Assembly (NCBI GenBank): GCA_050289485.1
Contig: JBNKFV010000028.1
Coordinates: forward strand, 41,365-105,364
DNA: 64,000 bases
Direction: 5' to 3'
DNA from: JBNKFV01 sp050289485
GTDB taxonomy: Bacteria > Pseudomonadota > Gammaproteobacteria > Pseudomonadales > Cellvibrionaceae
Part shown: one piece after another, positions 54,710-63,939 of the stretch
Layout: each line of letters begins with the position of its first letter
How positions within the stretch are numbered: the stretch's first letter is position 1
Position numbers and translations under genes: made by a program
The notes under the pieces: model-generated
What the model saw: only the letters and a program-made list of their open reading frames with translations
What the model was told of the DNA's origin: nothing
Database searches by the model: none

Positions 54710-57700
54710 ATGCATAACCAGCATAAACAACGTCACTCCTCTTTGGCGGGCAACCTTATCCGCTTCTATACCATCGTTTTAGGGCTGCTGCTGACCAGCA
54801 GCCAACCTGCACAGGCAAATGCCATTCCGGACCCATTAAAACCTTGGCAGGCGTGGGTACTCGAAAAACACCCTCAACAGTCATGCCCCTACCTGGCAGA
54901 CCTAAAAGCGCGGGCGTGTGTGTGGTATCAAACACTGAATATCGATGCTCAACCACAGTCGCTGCGCTTTACCTTGCCAGTTACCCTGTACGCAGAAAGC
55001 TGGGTTAACCTTCCCGGTGAACCCGGGTTGTGGCCTGTTGCTGTCACCCAGCAAAAGACCGGTGGCCCTCAAACCACCGCTGCAGTTATACCCCATAAGA
55101 AAACCCCTGGCGTGCGTCTGCCGGCAGGTGATTGGGTGTTACGCGGACAAATTCGCTGGAAACAACTACCAGCGTCGCTGAAGATTCCTGAGGCTGTGGG
55201 CACCGTAACCGTCGTCGTCAACGGTACGCCTGTACCACGCCCTTATATCGACGGAAAAAACAACCTCTGGTTCCAACAGACGGTCACTAAACAAGCAAAC
55301 AATCATTTACAGCTACAGGTGTACCGCATTCTGACGGATACCGTACCTGCCGAGCTAACAACGCACGTTGATATAGATATCGCCGGTGCCCAGCGTGAAG
55401 TCAACCTGGGAGAAATACTGCCTAAGCCCTTTTCACCTATCGCCATCAGTAGTGAACTGCCAACCACCTTCAATGAGTCTGGTGAATTGTTGATACAGGC
55501 AAAAACCGGGCGCTGGCAACTCAATATTACCGCACGAGCGAAACAGCCGATTAGTCAATTGGGGTTGCCAAAATCCGCCTCCCCTTGGCCCGAACAAGAA
55601 GTATGGGCTGTGCAAACACAGCCCCACTTGCGCCATATCAGCATTAGTGGGGCACCCAGCGTTGACCCACAACAATACCAGTTACCGGGGCATCTTCACC
55701 ATCTGCCTGCGTATCTGATGTCACCAAATCAAACCCTAACGCTCACAGAAGAACCCACCTCTGCCGATAAAACGATGAGCCAATGGCGCCTTGATCGTAC
55801 CTTGTGGCTGGGTTTCAACGGTAATGGATACACATTTAGAGACCAGTTGTTTGAAACGGAAAGCCATCAGCGTCGGCTAACCATGCTCGCACCCTATCAA
55901 CTGGGCCGGGTACTGGAAAACCAGCAACCGCGACTGATCACCGACCTCAACGGTAACACCGGCGTTGAATTACGTAACACACCCTCGGAACTGCTTGCGG
56001 AAGGCCACATTGATTTTGCCCGCACCTTGCCAACCACCGGCTGGCAAACAGCCATCAACACCATGCAACTGCGCTTGAACCTGCCTCCAGCCTGGTCGCT
56101 ACTGGCCGTATCTGGCGCAGACCATGTTAGCGACAGCTGGCTATCAAACTGGACCATCTGGCACCTGTTTTTATTGATGATCATTACCTTGGCGGTGCGT
56201 AAAACCCTGGGCATTAAAACGGCTACATTGGCACTGGCAACTCTACTGGTGACTTACCAACGACCAGACTCTCCGGCCTTTATCTGGCTTGCCCTCATTG
56301 CCGGACTTGCCCTGGTAAATGTCACCAGAGGCAAACTACATACATGGCTGCAACGCTATATGACCTTAAGCCTGATAGCCTTGCTACTCATGCTGATTCC
56401 ATTTTCAATTAAGCAGGTACAACAGGCTATTTACCCTCAGCTTGAACGGCCTTATACCCAATTGGGATATGAAGATGCCGCCGCCAGCGCAAACGGGCCA
56501 CGAGCACAATTTGAGGCGCAAGCAGCAGATGCCGATGACCTGAGAAGCCAGGTAATGCCCAGTAGCTCGGCGCTGGTAGAAAGAAAACTTATGGCAACAA
56601 ACCAAGCCCCAAGGCCCATGAAAGAACCTGAAATAAAGCAGGTGCAAACGGGCCCAGGTATTCCAACCTGGCACTGGCGAAGCGTATCCCTTAACTGGAA
56701 TGGCCCGGTTAGTGAAACCGAAGAGCTCACACTCTATCTGTCCCCGCCCTGGTTAAGTAGACTGGGTAACATTGTTGCCGTTTTGCTCTGCTGGCTGCTG
56801 GCCCTGCAATTCGTGCGTGGCACTTATCCTCAATGGAAAATACCACTGCCACAGCCAGCCAAGCCGTCCATGCACAACACGGTGGCCAGCGTAATCATTG
56901 GCGCACTACTGGTAGCCATCCCAATCGCATCACCAAAAGCTGATGTGGTAATCGATAGCGAATTATTAAAACAATTGGAAGAACGGCTTACCCAACCGCC
57001 CTCCTGTGCGCCCGATTGCGCGGGCATGGAGCGGGTAGATATTTATCTGGATGATGAAAACGCCACACTGGTCATTACCGCCAATGCTGCAACTGAAACG
57101 GCTCTTGCCTTACCACGCAGCACCGCAGAGTGGCAAAGCCAAAGCATTACCCTGAACGAACACGCCGCCGAGACACTGAAGCAAGGCGACAAGCGATGGG
57201 TAAAACTACCACAGGGCAAACACAAAATTGCCATCACTGGCTCATTGAAAGACTTGTACCAAATCGACTGGAGCTTTTCCACACCGGTGAGTAACGTTTA
57301 CCTGCACGGTACTGGGTGGGAACTATCTGGGGTTAAAAATCATTTTGCGGCCAATGGCAATATTGTGGTAAATCGGTTGGCCAAGCAGACAACAGACGAG
57401 TCCTTGCGTACCCGAGCTCTGCCCGTTTACGCCGTAGTAACCCGGCAGTTGAGTGTGGGCAAAGACTGGCGGGTGAACACGTCAGTAACTCGCGTGGCAC
57501 CGGTTAATACCGCACTCACATTGACCATTCCGCTGCTATCTCAGGAACAAGTCACCACACCCAATGTTACTGTAACCGACACCAATGTGGTGGTCACTAT
57601 GGCCCCCAATCAACAGCGCATCAGCTGGTCATCGGTACTTCCTGCCGAGACAATCACCGTGACAGCCCCCCCTACTGAACAGTGGATGGAGGTATGGCAG

Positions 57701-58774
57701 CTGACAATAACCGACAGCTGGCACATCAGCCATACCGGTATAACGCCCATCAACAACAACCAGAAAGATCACTACCAATGGAATCCCTGGCCGGGAGAAA
57801 GCGTCACCATTAGCGCCATCAAACCCGATGGTGCAGCAGGTAACAGCCTCACTATCGAAACACTCAAGGTACAACGCAGCCTTGGCCAGCGCATGAGTAA
57901 TACCCGCTTAGTAGCCAGCGTACGCAGCAGTATCGGCCAACCACTAACCATCAACCTGCCGCCCAACAGCGAGCTGGAATCGCTGCAGATTAACCAGCAA
58001 CAACAACCGCTGCCCACAGTGAAGTCACAGCAGCTGACTTTACCAATCAGCCCGGGCGAACAAGCTATAGAGGTTAAGTGGAAAACCCTGCAAGGTATCA
58101 ACGTAATCGATGGCGCCGAGCCGGTTAGCCTTAGCCATCCGGCCACCAATATCAGCCAACACCTGCAATTGCCGGGCGATCGCTGGATTGTCGCAGTTGG
58201 CGGCCCCATGGTAGGCCCAGCCATATTGGTATGGGGTGCGATTGCTGTGATTTTTGTGGTGGCCATCGGGCTGGGCAAAATAAAACTGGGGCCGTTGTCA
58301 ACCCTACAATGGGTTCTGTTAGGGCTTGGCCTTAGCACTACCTCCCTGTTCACGCCGCTTTTAATGGTGGCCATGTTTGCAGCACTGAGCTGGCGCGGCA
58401 AACTGGCAGAGCTCCCCTCACCCACCCACTTTAAATTGTTACAACTAGGCCTGTGCTTACTCTCGGCACTGGCTATTGTTACGTTGATTGCTGCTGTGCC
58501 TATCAGCCTGCTCTCGAGCCCAGACATGCACATCGTCGGCAATGGCTCCAGCACCTACCAATTAAACTGGTATCAAGATGAAGTGACCGGCACTTTACCC
58601 TCGCCCTGGGTACTCTCTCTGCCGCTGTGGGGCTACAAGCTGATCATGCTCGCATGGTCTATCTGGCTGGCCAGCGCCCTGCTGCGTTGGTTGCCCTGGA
58701 TGTGGCAACAACTCAATCATCAACAACTGTGGCCAGAGGCCAAACAGGCGCCAAGTAAAGAGACCGAAATCTGA
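54710..58774 (+). CDS. large membrane protein of unknown function
   Basis: A 1354-residue protein I do not recognise. It opens with a signal peptide or first helix (about 17-37, then AQANA). Then comes a beta-rich, presumably periplasmic domain to about 475, a cluster of helices at about 480-570, a charged and glutamine-rich segment, helices near 685-705 and 722-740, a second beta-rich domain (about 744-1150, with CAPDCAGMERVDIYLDD at its start), and four or five helices at about 1164-1330. The two-fold pattern (beta domain followed by a helix bundle) suggests an internal duplication or a transport-like membrane machine. AGGAA lies upstream of the ATG. Its stop overlaps the start of the EVE gene by one base (TGATG), so they are translated together. 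Confidence 0.85.
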   Translation: MHNQHKQRHSSLAGNLIRFYTIVLGLLLTSSQPAQANAIPDPLKPWQAWVLEKHPQQSCPYLADLKARACVWYQTLNIDAQPQSLRFTLPVTLYAESWVNLPGEPGLWPVAVTQQKTGGPQTTAAVIPHKKTPGVRLPAGDWVLRGQIRWKQLPASLKIPEAVGTVTVVVNGTPVPRPYIDGKNNLWFQQTVTKQANNHLQLQVYRILTDTVPAELTTHVDIDIAGAQREVNLGEILPKPFSPIAISSELPTTFNESGELLIQAKTGRWQLNITARAKQPISQLGLPKSASPWPEQEVWAVQTQPHLRHISISGAPSVDPQQYQLPGHLHHLPAYLMSPNQTLTLTEEPTSADKTMSQWRLDRTLWLGFNGNGYTFRDQLFETESHQRRLTMLAPYQLGRVLENQQPRLITDLNGNTGVELRNTPSELLAEGHIDFARTLPTTGWQTAINTMQLRLNLPPAWSLLAVSGADHVSDSWLSNWTIWHLFLLMIITLAVRKTLGIKTATLALATLLVTYQRPDSPAFIWLALIAGLALVNVTRGKLHTWLQRYMTLSLIALLLMLIPFSIKQVQQAIYPQLERPYTQLGYEDAAASANGPRAQFEAQAADADDLRSQVMPSSSALVERKLMATNQAPRPMKEPEIKQVQTGPGIPTWHWRSVSLNWNGPVSETEELTLYLSPPWLSRLGNIVAVLLCWLLALQFVRGTYPQWKIPLPQPAKPSMHNTVASVIIGALLVAIPIASPKADVVIDSELLKQLEERLTQPPSCAPDCAGMERVDIYLDDENATLVITANAATETALALPRSTAEWQSQSITLNEHAAETLKQGDKRWVKLPQGKHKIAITGSLKDLYQIDWSFSTPVSNVYLHGTGWELSGVKNHFAANGNIVVNRLAKQTTDESLRTRALPVYAVVTRQLSVGKDWRVNTSVTRVAPVNTALTLTIPLLSQEQVTTPNVTVTDTNVVVTMAPNQQRISWSSVLPAETITVTAPPTEQWMEVWQLTITDSWHISHTGITPINNNQKDHYQWNPWPGESVTISAIKPDGAAGNSLTIETLKVQRSLGQRMSNTRLVASVRSSIGQPLTINLPPNSELESLQINQQQQPLPTVKSQQLTLPISPGEQAIEVKWKTLQGINVIDGAEPVSLSHPATNISQHLQLPGDRWIVAVGGPMVGPAILVWGAIAVIFVVAIGLGKIKLGPLSTLQWVLLGLGLSTTSLFTPLLMVAMFAALSWRGKLAELPSPTHFKLLQLGLCLLSALAIVTLIAAVPISLLSSPDMHIVGNGSSTYQLNWYQDEVTGTLPSPWVLSLPLWGYKLIMLAWSIWLASALLRWLPWMWQQLNHQQLWPEAKQAPSKETEI

Positions 58775-59229
58775 TGAAATATTGGCTATTTAAAACAGAG
58801 CCCGATGTCTACAGCATCGACCATTTGGCCGCAGAAAAATGCGGTTACGGCGTGTGGGATGGCATTCGCAACTATCAGGCGCGTAATTTGTTACGCGACG
58901 AGGTCAAGGTTGGCGACAAAGTGATGATTTACCACAGTAGCTGCAAAAACATAGGCATTGCGGGCATAGGGAACATCGTGAGAAGCAGCTATCCTGACCC
59001 GGCGCAATTCAATCCCGAAAGCCCCTACTTCGACGCCAAAGCCAGCACTGATAATCCACGCTGGTATTGTGTGGATGTCAGTTTTATCGAAAAGTTTGAC
59101 GAGGTTATTCCTCTCAAAACACTAAAAGCCATGCCGCAACTGGCTGAAATGATACTGATCAGACAAGGCCGTCTATCCGTACAACCGGTAACGGTTACGG
59201 AATGGAAAACCATAGAAAAACTAAAATAA
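58774..59229 (+). CDS. EVE domain protein
   Basis: A 151-residue single EVE domain, a fold related to PUA and YTH domains that bind modified bases in RNA or DNA. The start KYWLFKTEPDVYSIDHL, VWDGIRNYQARN and the YHSSCKNIGIAGIG motif are typical. Start and previous stop overlap (TGATG). Stand-alone EVE proteins are common in bacteria with no settled function. It is followed 13 bases later by the MazG-like gene; both are nucleic-acid or nucleotide related, but a joint role is only a guess. Confidence 0.92.
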   Translation: MKYWLFKTEPDVYSIDHLAAEKCGYGVWDGIRNYQARNLLRDEVKVGDKVMIYHSSCKNIGIAGIGNIVRSSYPDPAQFNPESPYFDAKASTDNPRWYCVDVSFIEKFDEVIPLKTLKAMPQLAEMILIRQGRLSVQPVTVTEWKTIEKLK

Positions 59230-59242
59230 GCAGGTATATGCT

Positions 59243-59659
59243 ATGACCGACAACGCAACACTTTCGCTGACAAGTTTACAAAAAAAACTGACCACCTTTC
59301 GCGACGAACGTAATTGGTCGCAATTTCATACCCCCAAAAATCTTGCTGCGGCCTTGATGGTAGAAGCCGCCGAGCTGGTAGAAATTTTTCAATGGCTTAC
59401 CCCGGAGCAAAGTGACAACCTGACCCCAACACAACGTCAGCATACTGAAGAAGAGCTCGCGGATATCTTTAACTACTTACTCTTGATTTGCGACCGGCTG
59501 GATATTGAGCTCCTCAGCGCCAGCGAAGCCAAAATTAAAAAGAATGCCCTCAAATATCCTGTCGCCTTAGCGCGTGGAAAAGCCGAGAAATACACAGCTT
59601 ACGAAGCCATGGACACGACTATCGCCGCAGAAGAAAACAACGCAGAAGAAAACAGCTAG
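59243..59659 (+). CDS. MazG-like nucleotide pyrophosphohydrolase
   Basis: A 138-residue all-helical protein of the RS21-C6/MazG-like group. The metal-binding acids are visible in MVEAAELVEIFQWL and, after a spacer, EEELADIFNYLLL. Such enzymes remove pyrophosphate from nucleoside triphosphates, often modified ones, and keep them out of DNA. It starts 13 bases after the EVE gene, so the two are probably co-transcribed. The C-terminal end is acidic and alanine-rich. Confidence 0.88.
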   Translation: MTDNATLSLTSLQKKLTTFRDERNWSQFHTPKNLAAALMVEAAELVEIFQWLTPEQSDNLTPTQRQHTEEELADIFNYLLLICDRLDIELLSASEAKIKKNALKYPVALARGKAEKYTAYEAMDTTIAAEENNAEENS

Positions 59660-59713
59660 AACCTCGACAGCCCTTACACCTGATCAAAAAACAAGCAAAA
59701 AAGCGGCTTTGCG

Positions 59714-59743
59714 TTACCTATGGCCGCCCAACTACCGTATAAT
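59714..59743 (+). promoter_or_regulatory. candidate promoter of the TraB/GumN gene
   Basis: TTACCT (59714-59719) is followed after 18 bases by a perfect TATAAT (59738-59743). Its place, 31 bases before the ATG at 59775, supports that start over the longer frame. Confidence 0.5.
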
Positions 59744-59774
59744 GCGCGCCCTTTTACGATTAACGGGATATCCC

Positions 59775-60656
59775 ATGTATCGCAACCCCATTATTATGGC
59801 ACTGCGCCTATTGTTGATCTGCTGCCTGCCCGTGGCCGCGAGTGCAACATCATTGTGGAAGGTTAGCCACAACGGCAACACTCTGTATATTGGCGGTACA
59901 GTTCACCTGCTTAGCCCTGCTGACTACCCATTACCCGAGGCCTTTGAGCAAGCCTACGCCAAAGCCGATGTTTTGGTACTGGAAACGGATCTCAAAGCCG
60001 TGCAACAGCCAGGCTTTCACGATGCAATGCTACAAAAAATGCGCCTACCGGAAGGCCAAACCCTGCAAACCTTACTCGACAGCGACGTGTATCTCGAACT
60101 GAAAAGCTATCTCGATGCTCATTCCATACCCATGGACAAGCTTGAGGGCTTTCGCCCCAGCATGGTGGCTTTAACATTGACCGTTATCGAAATGCAACGC
60201 TTGGGAATGGCTGGTACGGGTGTGGATGCCTATTTCAATCTAAAAGCTGATCACGACGGCAAAGCCCGCTACTTCCTCGAAAGCCCTGAAGAACAAATTG
60301 GTTTTATCACGGGAATGGGCCAAGGACGAGAAAACGAATTCATCCGCTACACGCTCTCCGACCTCGACAGTCTGCCGCGACAACTAGGCCCAATGATTAC
60401 AGCATGGCGAAATGGCGATGCCGAAACCTTGGAGAAGCTTGCGCTGACACCGTGGAAAAAAGATTTTCCCCACACCTATAAAACAATTTTGGTGAAACGC
60501 AACAAAGCTTGGTACCCCCAAATAAGAGAAATGCTGAGAACCCCTGAAACCGAATTGGTACTGGTGGGAGCGCTGCATCTGGTGGGGAAAAACGGCGTTC
60601 TCAACAAACTGCAGAAACACGGCTACGAGGTTGTGCAAGTCGAGACCCTCGACTAA
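59775..60656 (+). CDS. TraB/GumN family protein, putative metalloprotease-like
   Basis: A 293-residue secreted protein from the ATG at 59775 (GGGA eight bases upstream), which opens a signal peptide (LRLLLICCLPVAASAT). The frame runs back to 59574, overlapping the MazG-like gene, but that part is not conserved. Family landmarks are the two GxxH motifs: IGGTVHLLSP near residue 40 and VGALHLVGK near 266. TraB/GumN proteins are related to TIKI metalloproteases and may have a hydrolytic role at the cell envelope. Activity is unproven. Confidence 0.87.
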   Translation: MYRNPIIMALRLLLICCLPVAASATSLWKVSHNGNTLYIGGTVHLLSPADYPLPEAFEQAYAKADVLVLETDLKAVQQPGFHDAMLQKMRLPEGQTLQTLLDSDVYLELKSYLDAHSIPMDKLEGFRPSMVALTLTVIEMQRLGMAGTGVDAYFNLKADHDGKARYFLESPEEQIGFITGMGQGRENEFIRYTLSDLDSLPRQLGPMITAWRNGDAETLEKLALTPWKKDFPHTYKTILVKRNKAWYPQIREMLRTPETELVLVGALHLVGKNGVLNKLQKHGYEVVQVETLD

Positions 60657-60783
60657 TCCGGTACACAACTAATCATTAATGGCAGATTAAATGATATTTG
60701 GCATTAAAAGGGCTGGGCGGAACGATTTTCAGGTCATTGATGTAGCCGACCACGGGATGGTTCACAATGTCTGAGCTTACTGG

Positions 60784-61896
60784 CTAGCACTCCTCCGCAA
60801 TAATACAATCACGCCCGCTGAGCTTACCTTTGTACAGGGCATTGTCGGCAAGGCGCAGTAGTAGCTCTGACGTACCCAAACGAGAGCCCTTCCCGCTTAC
60901 AAGCCCAATAGTTACCGTAAGAGACTTAAGACTACTCCCACCAGCCTGAGGCTCATCTTCAGCGTCTGCAACCATGTACGGTAGCTCAAGTTCGCTAATG
61001 GCGGTACATATTTTATCGGCCACTTTACGTGCCTGCTCGGTATCTGTCTCGCCCAGTACGATCACAAATTCTTCACCACCAAACCGAACGACGGTATCCT
61101 GTCCGCGACGGGTCTGCCCTACTAGTACCTCGCCTACCTTACACAAGGCTTGGTCGCCTTCTGCATGACCTCTGGAATCGTTAAACAGCTTGAAGTGATC
61201 AACATCGATCATCATCAAGGTTATCCAGCGATTGTGGCGACGGGCACTGGCGATTTCACGCCCCAACGCCTTGTCGAGCTTGCGCCGATTGCCCAGGCCA
61301 GTGAGAGGATCCATTTCGGCCTGAGCCCTTAATTGCGCCTGCAATAGCGTCAAGCGCTTGAAGAATTGCAAGGTAAACAGCAAAGCGATAAAACTCGACA
61401 ACATCAGCCAAAAGGTTCTGGCAGCAGTTTTTTCCTTACCAACCACTTCGCCAGAGAGATCTGGCACCCATCTGCCAAGAAAATACATGGCAGGTATTGC
61501 CACCATCCAAAACAGCAGCACACTGACTGCCAGCTTGCGACTACCCAGCAATGCACAAAAAACCGGGTACAAAGGAATCAAACTGGAAAACTGGCTATTC
61601 GGGCCGCCCGACAGCAGCAGCAATGGAAACCCCATCAGATGGCACAGCGCAATCAGCACATAAGGCGCATAAGGGGCCCATCTACGATTGCGAAACAGCA
61701 ACCACAGCCCGCCAAACAAACAAGTATTCAGCACCCCCATCCAAGTAAACAAGGGGTGCATCTCCGCTGCCAATGGCCTAAATAAAGTCGCAAAGCCAGT
61801 GGTCATAAATAGCACACCGACTAACCAGAGTGACAGCCTCGCTTGGCTCTCGCGGTCGGTAAAACCAGGGTCGACGTCATCCTGCAAATAAAACAT
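60784..61896 (-). CDS. membrane-bound diguanylate cyclase
   Basis: A 370-residue protein with about six membrane helices in its first 180 residues, no recognised input domain, and a C-terminal GGDEF domain. The active site is GGEEF (273-277) and an RxxD inhibitory site (RGQD, 264-267) lies five residues before it, so feedback control by c-di-GMP is expected. DPLTGLGNRR marks the domain start. It makes c-di-GMP from two GTP. It converges on the TraB/GumN gene. A PilZ receptor is encoded 44 kb away and a LapG-like protease 6 kb away. Confidence 0.94.
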   Translation of the reverse strand: MFYLQDDVDPGFTDRESQARLSLWLVGVLFMTTGFATLFRPLAAEMHPLFTWMGVLNTCLFGGLWLLFRNRRWAPYAPYVLIALCHLMGFPLLLLSGGPNSQFSSLIPLYPVFCALLGSRKLAVSVLLFWMVAIPAMYFLGRWVPDLSGEVVGKEKTAARTFWLMLSSFIALLFTLQFFKRLTLLQAQLRAQAEMDPLTGLGNRRKLDKALGREIASARRHNRWITLMMIDVDHFKLFNDSRGHAEGDQALCKVGEVLVGQTRRGQDTVVRFGGEEFVIVLGETDTEQARKVADKICTAISELELPYMVADAEDEPQAGGSSLKSLTVTIGLVSGKGSRLGTSELLLRLADNALYKGKLSGRDCIIAEEC

Positions 61897-62051
61897 TCAA
61901 TATCCACTACTACTATTGGTAGTACGAAAACCGTCAATGACAGAAATTATCGCATAAAAACCCAAAAAGAATCTTAGCATGCCATCATTATTGCTCAGTC
62001 TCTTCTACTGTGCCAGCCGAAATAGAGTGTAGATTGCCTTGTAGCGCATAT

Positions 62052-62083
62052 AAAAACGGCTCACCCAAAAGGTGAGCCGTTTC
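62052..62083 (-). terminator. intrinsic terminator after leuB
   Basis: AAACGGCTCACC (62054-62065) pairs with GGTGAGCCGTTT (62071-62082), a perfect 12-bp stem with a five-base loop, followed by T residues on the minus strand. It lies 26 bases past the leuB stop. Confidence 0.92.
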
Positions 62084-62108
62084 AAAAACTGACAACAAAC
62101 TAAAATAG

Positions 62109-63194
62109 TCAGACGCCATTTAATGCTGCAACCACAGCATCACCCATCTCAGAACATGACACTTTAGTCATACCAGGCGACATGATATCACCCGTACGCA
62201 AACCTTTATCCAACACCTTCTGTACCGCAGCCTCGATTTTGTCTGCCGACTCACCGGCATCCAGTGAGTAACGTAACATCATGGCCGCCGACATGATGGC
62301 GGCCAAGGGATTGGCAACGTTTTTACCCGCGATATCCGGGGCAGAACCATGAACGGGTTCGTAAAAACCAGCCTTCGATTCATTCAGCGAAGCAGAAGGC
62401 AGCATGCCAATAGAACCCGTGAGCATTGAGGCGGTGTCAGACAGGATATCGCCAAACAAATTGCCAGTAACGATCACATCAAACTGCTTAGGATTCACCA
62501 CTAACTGCATTGACGCGTTGTCTACGTACAAATGGGTGAGCTCAACATCCGGATAATCTTTACCAACCTCTTCCATAATTTCGCGCCAAAGCACGGTCAC
62601 TTCCAGCACATTAGCTTTGTCGACCGAACAGACCTTTTTGCCGCGCACGCGGGCCGCTTCAAAAGCCACTTTGGCAATGCGACGAATCTCGGACTCACTA
62701 TACACATCGGTATTGAAACCCTCTCGCTCGCCTTTGTCGTTAGTGCGAATGCCTCGCGGCTGACCAAAGTAAATACCGCCAGTGAGTTCCCGTACAATGA
62801 GAATATCCAAGCCAGACACCAGCTCAGGTTTTAACGGTGATGCATCTACCAATTGCGGAAAGGTGATCGCCGGACGAAAATTGGCAAACAAATCCAAATC
62901 AGCACGGATATCCAACAGTCCTTGCTCCGGGCGCAAATGCCGCTCGGTTTTGCCGTCCCATTTTGGGCCACCCACTGCACCAAACAAAATAGCGTCGGCT
63001 TTACGGGCTTTCTCTTTGGTTTCTTCCGGATACGGATGCCCGTACTGATCGTAAGCCCTGCCACCCAGCATAGCTTCGTCAAACCTAATACCCAGGCTGT
63101 CTTGTTCGTTAACAACATCCAGCACTTTGCGAGCTTCTTTTACGATTTCCAAACCAATGCCATCGCCTTCGATGACCAACACATTACAGCTCAT
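62109..63194 (-). CDS. leuB: 3-isopropylmalate dehydrogenase
   Basis: LeuB oxidises and decarboxylates 3-isopropylmalate in leucine synthesis. The 361 residues match the family. It begins VLVIEGDGIGLEIV; the substrate arginine and the RELTGGIYFGQPRG motif, the catalytic lysine in DKANVLEVTVLW, and GDILSDTASMLTGSIGMLPSASL near the NAD site are present. It is the last gene of leuC-leuD-leuB, 73 bases after leuD, and ends at a strong terminator. Confidence 0.98.
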   Translation of the reverse strand: MSCNVLVIEGDGIGLEIVKEARKVLDVVNEQDSLGIRFDEAMLGGRAYDQYGHPYPEETKEKARKADAILFGAVGGPKWDGKTERHLRPEQGLLDIRADLDLFANFRPAITFPQLVDASPLKPELVSGLDILIVRELTGGIYFGQPRGIRTNDKGEREGFNTDVYSESEIRRIAKVAFEAARVRGKKVCSVDKANVLEVTVLWREIMEEVGKDYPDVELTHLYVDNASMQLVVNPKQFDVIVTGNLFGDILSDTASMLTGSIGMLPSASLNESKAGFYEPVHGSAPDIAGKNVANPLAAIMSAAMMLRYSLDAGESADKIEAAVQKVLDKGLRTGDIMSPGMTKVSCSEMGDAVVAALNGV

Positions 63195-63267
63195 GCTACA
63201 TACCTGATCAATAAGCTAACCCCGCAACAGCGGGGTTAATAGAATATAAATAAAGTTTACAAAATGC

Positions 63268-63918
63268 TTAGGCGATAACGCCAAAATGCCAAGGCGTACG
63301 AGTACGCGCTTTCTCTTCATACGCGTGAATATCGTCGGCATCCTGCAAGGTAAGACCAATATCATCCAAACCGTTGAGCAGACAGTGTTTACGAAATTCA
63401 TCCACCTCAAAACTGAAACTTTCCCCTGCAGGGGTAGTCACGGTTTGCGCGGCCAAATCAATCGTCAACTCGTAGCCCTCAGTGGTGTACATTTCAGTGA
63501 ACAACTGGTCAACAACCTCTGCTGGCAACACAATCGGTAGCAAACCATTCTTAAACGAGTTGTTATAAAAAATATCCGCAAAACTTGGCGCTATCACGCT
63601 GCGAAAACCGTAGTCATCCAGCGCCCAGGGCGCATGCTCGCGACTGGAACCACAACCAAAGTTTTCCCGCGCCAGCAAAATCCTGGCACCTTGATAACGG
63701 GGGAAGTTCAGCGGGAATTCCGGGTTAATCGGTCGCCCGGTACAGTCCTGATCGGGCAGCCCCTCGTCCAGGTAGCGCAATTCATCAAACAGATTGGGGC
63801 CAAAGCCTGAACGCTTGATGGATTTGAGAAACTGTTTGGGAATGATCATGTCCGTATCCACATTGGCACGATCCATCGGCGCCGTGATACCTTTTACTTG
63901 AGTAAAGCTTTTCATCAT
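63268..63918 (-). CDS. leuD: 3-isopropylmalate dehydratase small subunit
   Basis: LeuD forms with LeuC the isomerase that converts 2- to 3-isopropylmalate. At 216 residues it is normal. MDRANVDTDMIIPKQFL near the start and FGCGSSREHAPWAL are the diagnostic motifs. Two adjacent ATG codons (63918 and 63915) follow AGGAA; the first is taken. It lies 21 bases downstream of leuC. Confidence 0.97.
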   Translation of the reverse strand: MMKSFTQVKGITAPMDRANVDTDMIIPKQFLKSIKRSGFGPNLFDELRYLDEGLPDQDCTGRPINPEFPLNFPRYQGARILLARENFGCGSSREHAPWALDDYGFRSVIAPSFADIFYNNSFKNGLLPIVLPAEVVDQLFTEMYTTEGYELTIDLAAQTVTTPAGESFSFEVDEFRKHCLLNGLDDIGLTLQDADDIHAYEEKARTRTPWHFGVIA

Positions 63919-63939
63919 GTAATTTCCTATTAATCGACC

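Noticed and set aside
57043..58554. Long minus-strand frames inside the 54710-58774 gene (e.g. 57772-58554)
   Set aside because: Shadows of the plus-strand gene, with no start signals and no family features.
59574..59774. Longer start of the TraB/GumN gene
   Set aside because: It overlaps the MazG-like gene, is lysine/threonine rich with no conserved sequence, and the signal peptide begins at the later ATG.
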